NCBI GenBank assembly: GCA_000715685.1
Contig: KL569515.1
Coordinates: 1-5,564, forward strand
Direction of reading: 5' to 3'
DNA length: 5,564 nucleotides
Source: Streptomyces lilacinus
GTDB lineage: Bacteria > Actinomycetota > Actinomycetes > Streptomycetales > Streptomycetaceae
The notes under the pieces were generated by a model. The model worked only from the letters and a program-made list of their open reading frames with translations, was not told the origin of the DNA and did not search any database. The stretch's first letter is position 1, and every line of letters starts with the position of its first letter. Below, in pieces: positions 5,457-5,564 of this stretch. Position numbers and translations under genes: made by a program.

Positions 5457-5564
5457 ATGCCGTCCCGCCCCCGCGCCGCCGCCCTGATCGCCCCCGCCCT
5501 GGCCGCCGCCCTGCTCCCCGTCGTCCTCCTGCCCGGCCCGCCGGCCGCGGCCGCCGCCGCGCCC
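5457..5564 (+). CDS. Exported protein of unknown function, N-terminal fragment (3' truncated by window)
   Basis: The first 36 codons of a gene cut by the window end. The peptide starts MPSRPRAAALIAPALAAALL, with basic residues and then a long Ala/Leu/Val stretch ending in GPPAAAAAAP. This is a typical high-GC signal peptide, with a probable cleavage site in the alanine run. ATG 5457 has AGGGAG at 5445-5450, six bases upstream. The gap from the surface-protein stop is only 30 bp, so the two genes are probably cotranscribed. The mature protein cannot be seen; a second wall-anchored protein or a sortase-linked partner are possibilities suggested only by position. Confidence 0.7.
   Translation, partial: MPSRPRAAALIAPALAAALLPVVLLPGPPAAAAAAP

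Overview
The window is very GC-rich, with third codon positions almost all G or C, GTG as well as ATG starts, and genes typical of a filamentous actinomycete. The histidine-use genes, a SigB-type sigma factor with STAS and ATPase partners, and a sortase-type surface protein all point to Streptomyces or a close relative. It reads as chromosomal DNA. No transposase, tRNA, rRNA, CRISPR or phage gene is visible.

Left part (1-1465): the 3' end of hutF (formimidoylglutamate deiminase) and complete hutI (imidazolonepropionase) form a tight + strand operon for histidine breakdown. HutI opens the imidazolone ring to N-formimidoyl-glutamate, and HutF then deiminates that to N-formyl-glutamate. After hutI come a perfect 17-bp dyad and a perfect 10-bp hairpin, the latter probably the operon terminator.

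Middle (1497-4395): a small unrecognised integral membrane protein on the + strand converges on a SigB/SigF-family sigma factor on the - strand. A long two-part hairpin lies between them and probably stops transcription from both sides. Divergent from the sigma gene, across a 250-bp spacer, is a STAS anti-sigma-factor antagonist. An RsbW-like ATP-binding protein (candidate anti-sigma factor) follows it. Together these three would form a complete partner-switching module: the ATPase holds the sigma factor, and the dephosphorylated antagonist releases it. A good SigB-type promoter (GTTC-N14-GGGTAC) lies just upstream of the antagonist gene, so the sigma factor may switch on its own activator. 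From memory, S. coelicolor has a sigI/arsI/prsI system near its hut genes; this looks like the equivalent locus, but that was not checked.

Right part (4381-5564): five imperfect 14-bp tandem repeats begin inside the last codons of the ATPase gene. Next is a secreted surface protein with a signal peptide, a globular domain, a Gly/Ser/Thr repeat linker and an LPQTG sorting tail. After 30 bp the start of a second exported protein runs off the window. The envelope genes may or may not belong to the sigma factor's regulon; no SigB-type promoter was found in front of them.
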